Shown piece after piece: positions 56,977 to 64,000 of a stretch of 64,000 nucleotides of DNA. The stretch is from contig NZ_JAAIJY010000009.1 of the NCBI RefSeq assembly GCF_011752065.1, positions 1 through 64,000 of the forward strand, read 5' to 3'. Made by a program: the position numbers and the translations under genes. The notes beneath the pieces were generated by a model, which searched no databases, was not told the DNA's origin, and saw only the letters and a list, made by a program, of their open reading frames with translations. The first letter of the stretch is position 1; each line of letters begins with the position of its first letter. The DNA comes from Actinomyces sp. ZJ308. Lineage in GTDB: Bacteria > Actinomycetota > Actinomycetes > Actinomycetales > Actinomycetaceae.

Positions 56977-57647
56977 CGGGCACCGAGGCAGGAACCCGGG
57001 TCCTCGAGGGCCCGCCGGCTCAGCACGATGAGGGCCGCGGCGACCTCAGGCTCGAGCACGTGACGATGATCCGCCGGGGCCTGACCCTGGTGGAGGACCT
57101 GTCCGTGACGGTCCGCCCCGGGCAGACCCTGGCAGTCACCGGCGCCTCCGGCGCGGGCAAGACGACGCTGCTGCGGGCGATCTCGGGACTGTCCGACACC
57201 GACGCCGGCACCGTCTCCCGACCCGCGGGGCGACTGTCCCAGGTCTTTCAGGAGCCGAGGCTCATGCCCTGGTACTCGGCGCACCGCAACATCTCCCTGG
57301 TGGTCGGCGGCCCGACGCCGGACCTGACGGCCGTCCAGTGGCTCGAGCGAGTGGGACTCGCCTCGGCGGGTCACCTCCCGCCGGCCCGCCTCTCCGGCGG
57401 CATGCGCCAGCGGGTGGCCATCGCCCGGGCACTGTCCACGCAACCGACCCTGCTGCTGGTGGACGAGCCCTTCTCCGCCCTCGACCGTCCCCTGGCCACC
57501 GCGCTGCGGGCCGACCTCATCGCCCTGCTCGCCGACCAGGACGTCGTCACCGTCTGGGTCACCCACGACCCCGACGAGGCCGAGGAGGTCTCTCACCTCC
57601 ATCTCCGCCTCGACGGCCCGCCGGGCACCTGGCACCTGTCCACCTGA
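56973..57647 (+). CDS. ABC transporter ATP-binding protein (NitT/TauT type)
   Basis: 224 aa, a minimal NBD: GASGAGKTT (57-65), Q-loop FQEPRLMPW, LSGGMRQR, LLLVDEPFSALD and VTHD. The FQEPRLMPW Q-loop is typical of SsuB/TauB/NitT ATPases. It serves the permease and binding protein that follow. The 5' end is coupled to the methyltransferase by an ATGA overlap. Confidence 0.9.
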   Translation: MTGTEAGTRVLEGPPAQHDEGRGDLRLEHVTMIRRGLTLVEDLSVTVRPGQTLAVTGASGAGKTTLLRAISGLSDTDAGTVSRPAGRLSQVFQEPRLMPWYSAHRNISLVVGGPTPDLTAVQWLERVGLASAGHLPPARLSGGMRQRVAIARALSTQPTLLLVDEPFSALDRPLATALRADLIALLADQDVVTVWVTHDPDEAEEVSHLHLRLDGPPGTWHLST

Positions 57648-57767
57648 ACATCGGGCGACCGGCAGCAGGCGCTCCACCACCTCCCGCGCCCTTTGCCGCG
57701 CCCTTCTCCACGTCCTCCTCCACACCCCTACAGCCTCATCCACCTCGACCACGAAGGACTCAGCACC

Positions 57768-58841
57768 ATGACCAGCTCACGCGCAGGCACCGCACGCACC
57801 TTGGCGGCCCCGATCAGGCGCCGTTCCCTCATGACCCTGGCCGGCCTCGGACTTCTGTCGCCGGCGCTCCTGTCGGCCTGCTCATCGCGCTCGGGCAGAG
57901 CCTCCTCCAGCGGGACGGGCGGGCATATCGACACCCTGCGCGTGCACGTTCCCACCACCCTGGCCTACATGGCGCCGATGACACTGTTCGGCCAGCAGGG
58001 CAAGCTGGCCCCGACGATCGGCAAGGCCACGGTGGAGAACTGGTCGAGCATCGATGCGATGAGGACACTGCTCGTGCAGAAGCAGACCGACCTGGCCGCC
58101 ACCCCGTCCTACGCCGCCGCCAACCTGTTCAACAAGGGCGTCCCGCTGCGCCTGGTGGCGATGCAGGTATGGGGCATGCTCTACGTCGTCGGCCCGGAGG
58201 GGTCCTCGGCGCAGGGTCTCGAGGCCCTGCGCGGCAAGACGGTGGCCGTGCCCATGCCGAACAACATGCCGGACCTCGTCTTCCGCTACCTGCTCGGGCA
58301 GAAGGGCTGGGACACGGACAAGGACCTGACGATCCAGAGCTACACCGACGGTCAGGAGGCCCTGTCCAACCTTCTGGCGGGAAACGCCGAGTTCGCAGTC
58401 CTTCCGGAGCACCCCGCCAGTGTCAGCCTGGCCAGGGCCAAGCAGCAGGGCAAGGTCCTGGAGCGGACGGCCGACCTCCAGCAGGTCTGGTCCGAGGTGA
58501 CCGGTGGAGAGGCGAGGTTCCCCATGGCCGGCCTCGTCATGCCGCAGGAGATCACGGACTCCAACCCACAGGCGGTCGGAGCGGTCCTCAATGAGGTGGA
58601 GGCCTGCATCGCGGCCACCAACGCGGCCTCCGAGGAGACCGTCAACGCGATCTCCCAGAGGACCGAGGTCCCCGCTCCGATCGTCACCGAGGTGATCCCC
58701 CGTCTCCAGCTGAACCTGGTTCCGGCGGCCCAGGCCAAGGACCAGCTGGTCGACTTCTACACCCGCCTGTCCACTGTCAGCCCGGACATCGTCGGCGGCA
58801 AGATGCCGGCCGACGACTTCTACCTGAAAGACCCCCGGTGA
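57768..58841 (+). CDS. NitT/TauT-type ABC transporter substrate-binding lipoprotein
   Basis: 357 aa from ATG 57768 (AAGGA upstream); the open frame before it is not supported. The signal sequence has RRRS (17-20) and a lipobox LLSAC with Cys38. The mature protein resembles SsuA/TauA/NMT1-type binding proteins (LAYMAPMTLFGQQGKLAP, then a DLAATPSYAAANLFNKG segment). The ligand may be a sulfonate, nitrate-like anion, pyrimidine or other small molecule; nothing in the sequence decides. Confidence 0.88.
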   Translation: MTSSRAGTARTLAAPIRRRSLMTLAGLGLLSPALLSACSSRSGRASSSGTGGHIDTLRVHVPTTLAYMAPMTLFGQQGKLAPTIGKATVENWSSIDAMRTLLVQKQTDLAATPSYAAANLFNKGVPLRLVAMQVWGMLYVVGPEGSSAQGLEALRGKTVAVPMPNNMPDLVFRYLLGQKGWDTDKDLTIQSYTDGQEALSNLLAGNAEFAVLPEHPASVSLARAKQQGKVLERTADLQQVWSEVTGGEARFPMAGLVMPQEITDSNPQAVGAVLNEVEACIAATNAASEETVNAISQRTEVPAPIVTEVIPRLQLNLVPAAQAKDQLVDFYTRLSTVSPDIVGGKMPADDFYLKDPR

Positions 58842-59620
58842 TCCCGGAGCGTCCCTCCACCCTCGCACGCTGGCGCGCGCGCCTGCTGTGGTGGGCCGGC
58901 ATCGGTCTGGCGATCCTCATCTGGTACTGGGCCGCGCTGGACCAGCCCGAGTACGCGCTTCCCGGCCCGGAGGCGACATGGCGCGCCTTCCTGGGGCTCA
59001 TCGACGACGGCGACCTGGGCTGGACGCTGTGGCTGACTGTCTCCAGAGCCGTCATCGGTCTGGGACTGTCCTGCCTCATCGGCATCCCGACGGGCTGGGC
59101 ACTGGGCACCTGGACCTGGCTGCGCGAGCTGCTGGACTCCTGGGTTCAGGTCCTCATGGCCGTGCCGCCGATCGTGCTCGTCGTGGTCGGGATGATCTGG
59201 CTCGGCCCGACGGCGGGAGTCGTCATCCTGGTCGTCACCCTGGTCACGCTGCCACTGCTGGTGGCCTCCATGCGCGACGCGGTCCTCAATGTCGACGGCG
59301 ATCTGCTGGAGATGGCGACGGTCTTCTCCAAGTCCCGTGTGTGGACGATCCGCCGAATCATCCTGCCCGCGGTCGCACCACCGGTACTGTCCGCGCTGAC
59401 AGTCGCCGTCGGGCAGTCCGTGAGGGTGACGGTCATGGCAGAGCTTCTGAGCACCCCGACGGGGCTCGGCGCGCAGGTCCAGCAGGCACGCACCAACCTG
59501 GAGACGGCCGACGTCTTCGCCCTGTCCGTCATCATGGCCGCACTGACGCTCATGCTTGAGCTGTGCATCCTGCGCCCGCTGCGCCGACGCCTCATGGCGT
59601 GGTCGTCCCTGCCCTCGTAG
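58838..59620 (+). CDS. ABC transporter permease (NitT/TauT type)
   Basis: 260 aa, six membrane segments, EAA-type loop DLLEMATVFSKSRVWTIRRI before helix 5. The GTG at 58838 overlaps the binding-protein stop by 4 nt. It completes the ABC transporter with the ATPase at 56973. Confidence 0.9.
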   Translation: MIPERPSTLARWRARLLWWAGIGLAILIWYWAALDQPEYALPGPEATWRAFLGLIDDGDLGWTLWLTVSRAVIGLGLSCLIGIPTGWALGTWTWLRELLDSWVQVLMAVPPIVLVVVGMIWLGPTAGVVILVVTLVTLPLLVASMRDAVLNVDGDLLEMATVFSKSRVWTIRRIILPAVAPPVLSALTVAVGQSVRVTVMAELLSTPTGLGAQVQQARTNLETADVFALSVIMAALTLMLELCILRPLRRRLMAWSSLPS

Positions 59621-59676
59621 TCTCCACAGGACTCGTCGTCACCCGTCCCTCATCAACCATACCGAAGGAGTACACC

Positions 59677-60045
59677 ATGCCCCCCTCTTCGAGCACCCCG
59701 TCCACCGAGTCCCTGTTCCGGCTCGACCTCAACAACGCCCTCCCGATCTCTGAGGAGGCCACGACCTCACGAGTCGTCGTCAACAATGACATCCTCCGCA
59801 CCGTCGTCTTCACCTTCGACGCCGGTCAGGCCCTCACTGAGCACGCCTCCCCTCGCGCCGTGGTCGTCACGCTCCTGGAGGGGGAGATGGACTTCTCCAT
59901 CGGCGAGCGCACCGAGCGGATGAGCGCCGGGGACGTCATTTACCTGGCTCCCAACGACCGCCACGCCCTGACAGCGGTGACGCCGTGCCGCATGCAGCTG
60001 GTGATGGTCGACGTCGACAGGATCGAGGCGACGGCCGCGAAGTAA
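59677..60045 (+). CDS. Small cupin-domain protein
   Basis: 122 aa from ATG 59677 (GAAGGAG 6 nt upstream). Single conserved beta-barrel: a GQALTEHASPRAV first motif and a GDVIYLAPNDRHAL second motif, with a His in each that could bind metal. It is the last gene of the methyltransferase-ABC operon, followed by a hairpin at 60108-60150. It may be an enzyme or a ligand sensor for the transported compound. Confidence 0.85.
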   Translation: MPPSSSTPSTESLFRLDLNNALPISEEATTSRVVVNNDILRTVVFTFDAGQALTEHASPRAVVVTLLEGEMDFSIGERTERMSAGDVIYLAPNDRHALTAVTPCRMQLVMVDVDRIEATAAK

Positions 60046-60614
60046 GGCGGGAGGCGACACCCCTGCCATCAACGAGTTCGCCGACCCGGCGGAGCGGCAG
60101 CGGCCGGACGGGCGGGGTGCGGAGCGCTGAGCTCTCCGCACCCCGCCCGTTCCTGTGGGATCCGCAAAACTAGAAGTATGTCAGGGTGCGCCGTAGGGCC
60201 AGTGGGATTCCTCTCGACCACGAGCATCACGCACGGTGTCGCGCCTGACGACGATCGAGTGGCAAACGGGCCCGGTAGGTCGACTCACGGCCCCTTGTAG
60301 GAAAACTAAACCTTCCATAGGTTAGGTTGTGGGTGCCCGAGATCTTGACGTGACTCGCTTCCCACACCGTGGCACATGCGGGGCGGGCGTGGCACCATCG
60401 ATTTTATCCACCCAGAGAACACCAAGAGAGCCTGCATGTCTTCTGACGAATTCAAGCCTCGCTTCTCTGCTCAACCACTCTACCACGTTCTTTCACCGTT
60501 CAATAACCCCTCTCCCTCCCGACCGCCATATCCTTCGCCTGCCGCACAACCCAGTAAGGGGCTACCAGTGTTCAGCACGCCCACACAATTCCATGCATCA
60601 GAGAGGACCGCCGC
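60046..60614. other. Intergenic region before the glycosyltransferase
   Basis: 569 nt. It contains the terminator at 60108-60150 and an AT-rich patch with a small dyad AACCT-N5-AGGTT (60309-60323) that could be part of a promoter. At its right end is the possible small ORF 60436-60618. Nothing else is recognisable. Confidence 0.5.
60108..60150 (+). terminator. Hairpin terminator after the cupin gene
   Basis: Perfect 17-bp arms 60108-60124 and 60134-60150 with a 9-nt loop, 62 nt beyond the cupin stop. GC-rich stem without a T-run. Confidence 0.7.
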
Positions 60615-60618
60615 ATGA
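60436..60618 (+). CDS. Possible 60-aa small protein coupled to the glycosyltransferase
   Basis: ATG 60436 has an AAGAGAG about 9 nt upstream, and the frame ends in a TGA that overlaps the ATG of the glycosyltransferase (ATGA). The product is proline/serine-rich with no membrane segment or known motif. The overlap suggests translational coupling, but codon bias is not clearly coding. Treat as tentative. Confidence 0.3.
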   Translation: MSSDEFKPRFSAQPLYHVLSPFNNPSPSRPPYPSPAAQPSKGLPVFSTPTQFHASERTAA

Positions 60619-61748
60619 TCGTCATTACCCTGCTGGTGGGAATCCTGTTCTGGATCGGAATTGACATATGGGCCGGCGTCACCTCGAAGTGGTACAAGGC
60701 GGTAGAGCTGGATCCGAGCATCAGCTCTGACGACTTCAGTGTCCTCGTGCCGATCTACGGCAACGTCAAGTATCTCCAGAACGCGGACTACCTGCATCCC
60801 TACGGTGATCGCGTGGTCCTGTGCACGACCTCCGGTGAGTCCGAGGAGTTCTACCGGGACCTGGAGGACCTCGCGATTCGCTACGGATTCAGGATCTTCC
60901 GCAGCGAGTACGTCCCCCGCAAGGTGGGACGCAAGCGGAGCACCTCGGGCATTACCAGAGACACGGTGGTCCGAGACGCGCTGCTGGCCGCCCCGCTCAA
61001 CTCCTACACCGTCTGCCTCGACGCCGACACCACGGCTCAGGAGCCGCTGACCCAGATCATCGGCGCCCTGGTGGCCAACAAGGCGGACTTCGCCTCGGTC
61101 ACCATCGTGCCTCAGAAGAAGGGGCCCTTCATCGTCCAGATGCAGCGTCACGAGTACGTCGTCTCCATGCGCGCCCGCAGAATCATGCCCTGGCTGCTCA
61201 GTGGCGCCCTTCACATCGGCAAGACCGACGTCATGCGCCAGATCATGGCCCGTCACTCCCTGTTCTTCCAGGGCAACGACATTGAGTCGGGCATTATCGG
61301 TGACGCCCTGGGATACAGGGCGGTCCACATTCTTGCCCATGTCAACACCAACGCCCCCGATACGCTCTACGCCTGGTGGCGTCAGCGGATTGCGTGGAGC
61401 GGCGGATCGTTCAGACTCTTCATCATCAACTTCCGATTCGTCTTCCAGCACCCATTCCTGTGGCTCTACAGCGGCATCGTGGTGATCAGTATGTTCGTCC
61501 TCAGGTGGATCGCCGTCGTCAATCCCGGATGGACGCTGCTGCTCGCACTGTTCATCTACTACGCCGCGATCGTGTGGCTTCACTGGGACCACGGGAACAA
61601 GTGGCTCATCTTCCAGCCGTTCTACTGCCTCTTCGTCAGTCTCATCGTGGTCCCCATCGGTGTGGCGTACTACTTCAAGATGGCGATTCCCGAGCGCAAT
61701 TTCGGAGTCATTCGCCCCAAGCGCAAGGAGCTGGTGACGGCCAGCTGA
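60615..61748 (+). CDS. Processive family 2 glycosyltransferase (membrane)
   Basis: 377 aa with an N-terminal membrane helix (2-21), a GT-A domain and at least three C-terminal membrane helices. Processive GT2 landmarks are present: DAD at 136-138, QGNDIE at 219-224 and RQRIAW at 256-261, corresponding to the QxxRW motif of hyaluronan and cellulose synthases. It probably polymerises and extrudes an extracellular polysaccharide. The polymer is unknown. GAGAGGA lies upstream of the ATG. Confidence 0.85.
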   Translation: MIVITLLVGILFWIGIDIWAGVTSKWYKAVELDPSISSDDFSVLVPIYGNVKYLQNADYLHPYGDRVVLCTTSGESEEFYRDLEDLAIRYGFRIFRSEYVPRKVGRKRSTSGITRDTVVRDALLAAPLNSYTVCLDADTTAQEPLTQIIGALVANKADFASVTIVPQKKGPFIVQMQRHEYVVSMRARRIMPWLLSGALHIGKTDVMRQIMARHSLFFQGNDIESGIIGDALGYRAVHILAHVNTNAPDTLYAWWRQRIAWSGGSFRLFIINFRFVFQHPFLWLYSGIVVISMFVLRWIAVVNPGWTLLLALFIYYAAIVWLHWDHGNKWLIFQPFYCLFVSLIVVPIGVAYYFKMAIPERNFGVIRPKRKELVTAS

Positions 61749-61787
61749 TTCCCCGCAGCGGCACGGCAGCACGCTGTCGGCGCACAG

Positions 61788-61834
61788 GACGTCGGGGGGC
61801 CCACCTTCTTGAAGAAGGTGGGCCCCCCGACGTC
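61788..61834. terminator. Bidirectional terminator, 23-bp perfect stem
   Basis: Arms 61788-61810 and 61812-61834 are perfect reverse complements around one base, so the real loop opens into the CTTCTTGAAGAAG centre. It lies between the convergent GT2 and trigger factor genes, with TTT following on the plus strand. Confidence 0.8.
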
Positions 61835-61858
61835 AGGTTTCCCAGCGCAGGGCGGCTA

Positions 61859-63229
61859 TCAGCTCACTTCCGCGGAGTCGTCGGCGCCGTCCTCATCGGT
61901 GGCCTCGGCGGCGACGGCAGCGGCCTCGGCGGCCGCCGTGGCGTCGTCCTCGTCAGAGCCGACGTAGGCGGACAGGTCCACGGTCTCGCCCTTGGAGTCG
62001 ACGACCTTGGTCTGACGCAGTGCCGTGGCCAGGGACTTGTTGCGGGCGACCTCGGAGACGAAGGCGGGGATCTGGCCGGCCTGCTGAGCGCCCTGAAGGA
62101 ACTGAGCGGGCTCCATGCCGTACTGCTGGGCGGTCTGGAAGAGGAACTCGAGGAGCTCATCCTGGGCCACGCCGATCTTGAGGTCCTCGGCCAGGACGTC
62201 GAGGATGATCTGGTCGCGCACGCCGGTGACGATGTCCTCGCGGATCTCCTTGGCGTGCTCGTCGTCGCCCTCCTTGCCCTCGGCCTGGAGGTGCTGGGCG
62301 ATCTCGGCCTCGACGACGGCCTCGGGGACGTCGAAGGCGATCTCGCTGCGCAGCTGCTCGAGCAGGGCGTCACGTGCGGCGACGGCCTGCTCACCGGTCT
62401 TGCGCTCGGTGACCTGCTTGACGAGGTCCTCGCGCAGCTCCTCAACGGTGTCGAACTCGGAGGCGAGCTGGGCGAACTCATCGTCGACCTTGGGCAGCTC
62501 ACGTTGCTTGACGGCGGTGGCGGTCACGGTGACCTCGGCCTGCTCACCCGCGTGCTCGCCACCGGCCAGCTCGGTGGTGAAGGTGGCGGACTCGTCCGTC
62601 TTGAGGCCGCGCAGGGCGGTGTCCAGGCCCTTGAGCATGTTGCCCTTGCCGATCTCGTAGGAGACGCCCGAGATGGAGTCGACCTCCTCGCCGTCGATGA
62701 CGGCCTTGAGGTCGATGGTGACGAAGTCGCCGGTCTTGGCCTTACGGCCCACGGACTTCAGGGAGCCGAATCGGGCGCGCAGGCTGTCCAGCTCGGTATC
62801 GACATCCTCGTCGGTCACCTCGACGGCGTCGACGCTCAGCTCGGTCCGGCTCAGGTCCGGCAGCTCGATGACGGGGCGGACGGTGACCTCGGCGGTGAAG
62901 GCGAGCCGACCGCCGTTCTCTCCGGTGGCGTTGGGCAGCTCGACGACGTCGACCTCGGGCTGGAGCATGGGAACCCGCTCGGCCTCGGTGATGGCGTCCC
63001 GGTAGAAGTCGGAGAGCTTGTTGTTGACGGCCTCCTGGATGACGGCACCACGACCGACCCGCTGGTCGATGACCCGGTTGGGGACGTGGCCGCGACGGAA
63101 GCCGGGAACCTGGATCTGGGAGCCGATCTCCTTGTAGGCGGCATCAAGGCTGGGCTTGAGCTCCTCATAGGGGACCTCGACGGTCAACTTGATGCGACTG
63201 GGGTCAAGATTCTCGACAGTGGTCTTCAC
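61859..63229 (-). CDS. tig: Trigger factor (ribosome-associated chaperone, PPIase)
   Basis: 456 aa. It starts at GTG 63229 with GGAG 8 nt upstream, giving the canonical MKTTVENL start; the longer frame to 63244 would include the ribosome site. It carries the ribosome-binding loop GFRRGHVP, the central FKBP-type PPIase domain (about 155-240) and the C-terminal chaperone arms, ending in an acidic Ala/Glu/Asp tail. It binds nascent chains at the ribosome exit. Confidence 0.96.
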   Translation of the reverse strand: MKTTVENLDPSRIKLTVEVPYEELKPSLDAAYKEIGSQIQVPGFRRGHVPNRVIDQRVGRGAVIQEAVNNKLSDFYRDAITEAERVPMLQPEVDVVELPNATGENGGRLAFTAEVTVRPVIELPDLSRTELSVDAVEVTDEDVDTELDSLRARFGSLKSVGRKAKTGDFVTIDLKAVIDGEEVDSISGVSYEIGKGNMLKGLDTALRGLKTDESATFTTELAGGEHAGEQAEVTVTATAVKQRELPKVDDEFAQLASEFDTVEELREDLVKQVTERKTGEQAVAARDALLEQLRSEIAFDVPEAVVEAEIAQHLQAEGKEGDDEHAKEIREDIVTGVRDQIILDVLAEDLKIGVAQDELLEFLFQTAQQYGMEPAQFLQGAQQAGQIPAFVSEVARNKSLATALRQTKVVDSKGETVDLSAYVGSDEDDATAAAEAAAVAAEATDEDGADDSAEVS

Positions 63230-63400
63230 GGGGGTTGCTCCCAAGGTCTGAGTTCTGCGGTAACACCGAAGCCGTCGGAGGCGTTCGGTGGACGCGTGTC
63301 TGCGGCGTCAATCCGTGCCATCTTAGGGCAAACGGGCAGTGGGATCGATGATGCGCCCCCACCTGGCGCATGAGTCTGGACACAGGGTCGAAAGCATCCG

Positions 63401-63700
63401 TCACCGCCTCCGGCCCAGCGGCACGCTCCGACCACCGGCGACGACGGCCGGCCAGTCCCGCTCCACCCGGGCGACCTTCCCGACCGCGTCGACGACGTCG
63501 GCGTGCACCCGGCGGGCCTCGACGTCATCAGAACCGGTGAAGCGAACCGTCACTCGGGGCTCGCCGCGCACGACGTCGACCTGAAAGGACTCCAGAACGG
63601 TCGTTCGTCTCACGGCGTTGCGAGCGGCGGACTCGACATCCTCAGGTCGGTGCCCCGTCTTGAGCACGGTCACCGTAAGAATCGATCGGTACGAGGGCAT
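63401..63700 (-). CDS. Small hypothetical protein
   Basis: 99 aa. Pattern: beta (SILTVTVLKTG), helix (EDVESAARNAVRRT), beta (FQVDVVRGEPRVTVRFTG), helix (EARRVHADVVDAVGKV), beta, that is, a compact alpha/beta fold perhaps of ferredoxin/ACT type, with no catalytic motif. The ribosome site before ATG 63700 is weak. It lies between tRNA-Pro and trigger factor on the same strand. Confidence 0.55.
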   Translation of the reverse strand: MPSYRSILTVTVLKTGHRPEDVESAARNAVRRTTVLESFQVDVVRGEPRVTVRFTGSDDVEARRVHADVVDAVGKVARVERDWPAVVAGGRSVPLGRRR

Positions 63701-63794
63701 GCCATCAGCCTATGGCCCCGCAGCACGGCACGCTCGCGGGTCACTCTCCGGCGCGCACGCGTCCGTATCGCACCGTCGCCCGCGCGGCGAGGGG

Positions 63795-63868
63795 TCGGGC
63801 TGGCGGGATTTGAACCCGCGGCCCCCTGCTCCCAAAGCAGGTGCGCTACCAAACTGCGCCACAGCCCG
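63795..63868 (-). tRNA. tRNA-Pro (anticodon TGG)
   Basis: 74 nt. Acceptor CGGGCTG/CAGCCCG with discriminator A, D-loop GTTTGGTAGCGC, anticodon stem CTGCT/AGCAG with loop TTTGGGA, and T-loop GGTTCAAATCC. The CCA end is not encoded. Confidence 0.95.
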
Positions 63869-63878
63869 TGACGTGATG

Positions 63879-63907
63879 AAAGGGACCGCCGAGGAGGCGG
63901 CCCCTTT
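63879..63907 (-). terminator. Hairpin between the two tRNA genes
   Basis: Arms 63879-63890 and 63896-63907 pair with one mismatch around loop GAGGA. On the minus strand the stem ends in a short CTTTC-like tail. Likely a terminator or processing stem after tRNA-Gly. Confidence 0.5.
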
Positions 63908-63917
63908 CGGCTCACAG

Positions 63918-63988
63918 AGCGGGTGACGGGAATCGAACCCGCGCAATCTGCTTGGAAGGCAGAGGCTCTACCATTGAGCTACACCCGC
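63918..63988 (-). tRNA. tRNA-Gly (anticodon TCC)
   Basis: 71 nt. Acceptor GCGGGTG/CACCCGC with discriminator T, D-arm TAGCTCAATGGTAGAGC, anticodon stem TCTGC/GCAGA with loop CTTCCAA, and T-loop GGTTCGATTCC. Confidence 0.96.
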
Positions 63989-64000
63989 AGGGATGAAGGG

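Noticed and set aside
60179-60301. 40-codon plus-strand ORF after the cupin terminator
   Set aside because: No ribosome site and no coding signal; too short to support.
60309-60323. AACCT-N5-AGGTT dyad, possible iron box
   Set aside because: Half-sites point outward relative to the DtxR consensus and the spacing is wrong; recorded only as part of the promoter region.

Overview
The window is high-GC actinobacterial DNA. Codon use, a Pup-ligase pathway, paired ClpP1/ClpP2, fused ECF ATPases and many GTG starts fit an Actinomyces-like member of the Actinomycetaceae. The species assignment is inference. Almost all genes from 1 to 37.8 kb lie on the minus strand, so they read right to left.

About 25.9 kb down to 0.4 kb is a nonribosomal metallophore locus. 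In transcription order it holds a saccharopine-dehydrogenase-like reductase, a thiazolinyl imide reductase, a PchF-like NRPS (Cy-A(MT)-PCP-TE), a VOC protein, an aryl-AMP ligase and a large NRPS (ArCP-Cy-A(MT-like)-PCP-Cy-A-PCP). These are followed by an ECF importer (S, T, A1A2), a three-gene DrrABC-type exporter, a type II thioesterase, a phosphopantetheinyl transferase and the start of a second (MdlB-type) ABC exporter. All three A domains carry the cysteine code DLYN(L)S(L/M)IW and each is paired with a Cy domain. The expected product is an aryl-capped chain of three thiazoline/thiazolidine rings, that is, pyochelin plus one ring. The aryl pocket is atypical and no salicylate synthase is present, so the starter acid is uncertain. 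A DtxR/IdeR-like box precedes the operon.

26.2-32.5 kb holds two more ECF importers: a fused EcfA1A2T with its S component behind a Fur/Zur-like box, and a second S-T-A1A2 set behind a DtxR-like box. Three ECF systems in tandem with metal-type operators suggest a metal or metallophore uptake island.

32.6-37.8 kb is the pupylation locus (arc, dop, pup, pafA) without 20S proteasome genes. The ARC C-terminus lacks the proteasome-docking tail. valS follows on the plus strand and ends in a 30-bp perfect-stem bidirectional terminator shared with a hypothetical membrane protein.

42-48 kb is a carbohydrate unit: LacI regulator, GH13 alpha-glucosidase, two permeases and a lipoprotein binding protein. 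48.5-52.4 kb holds tandem long-chain acyl-CoA synthetases. 52.4-55.6 kb is chorismate mutase, clpX, clpP2 and clpP1. 56-60 kb is a plus-strand operon of methyltransferase, NitT/TauT-type ABC transporter and cupin. 60.6-61.7 kb is a processive GT2 glycosyltransferase. The window closes with trigger factor, a small conserved-looking ORF, tRNA-Pro and tRNA-Gly. No rRNA, CRISPR array, transposase or integrase was seen.
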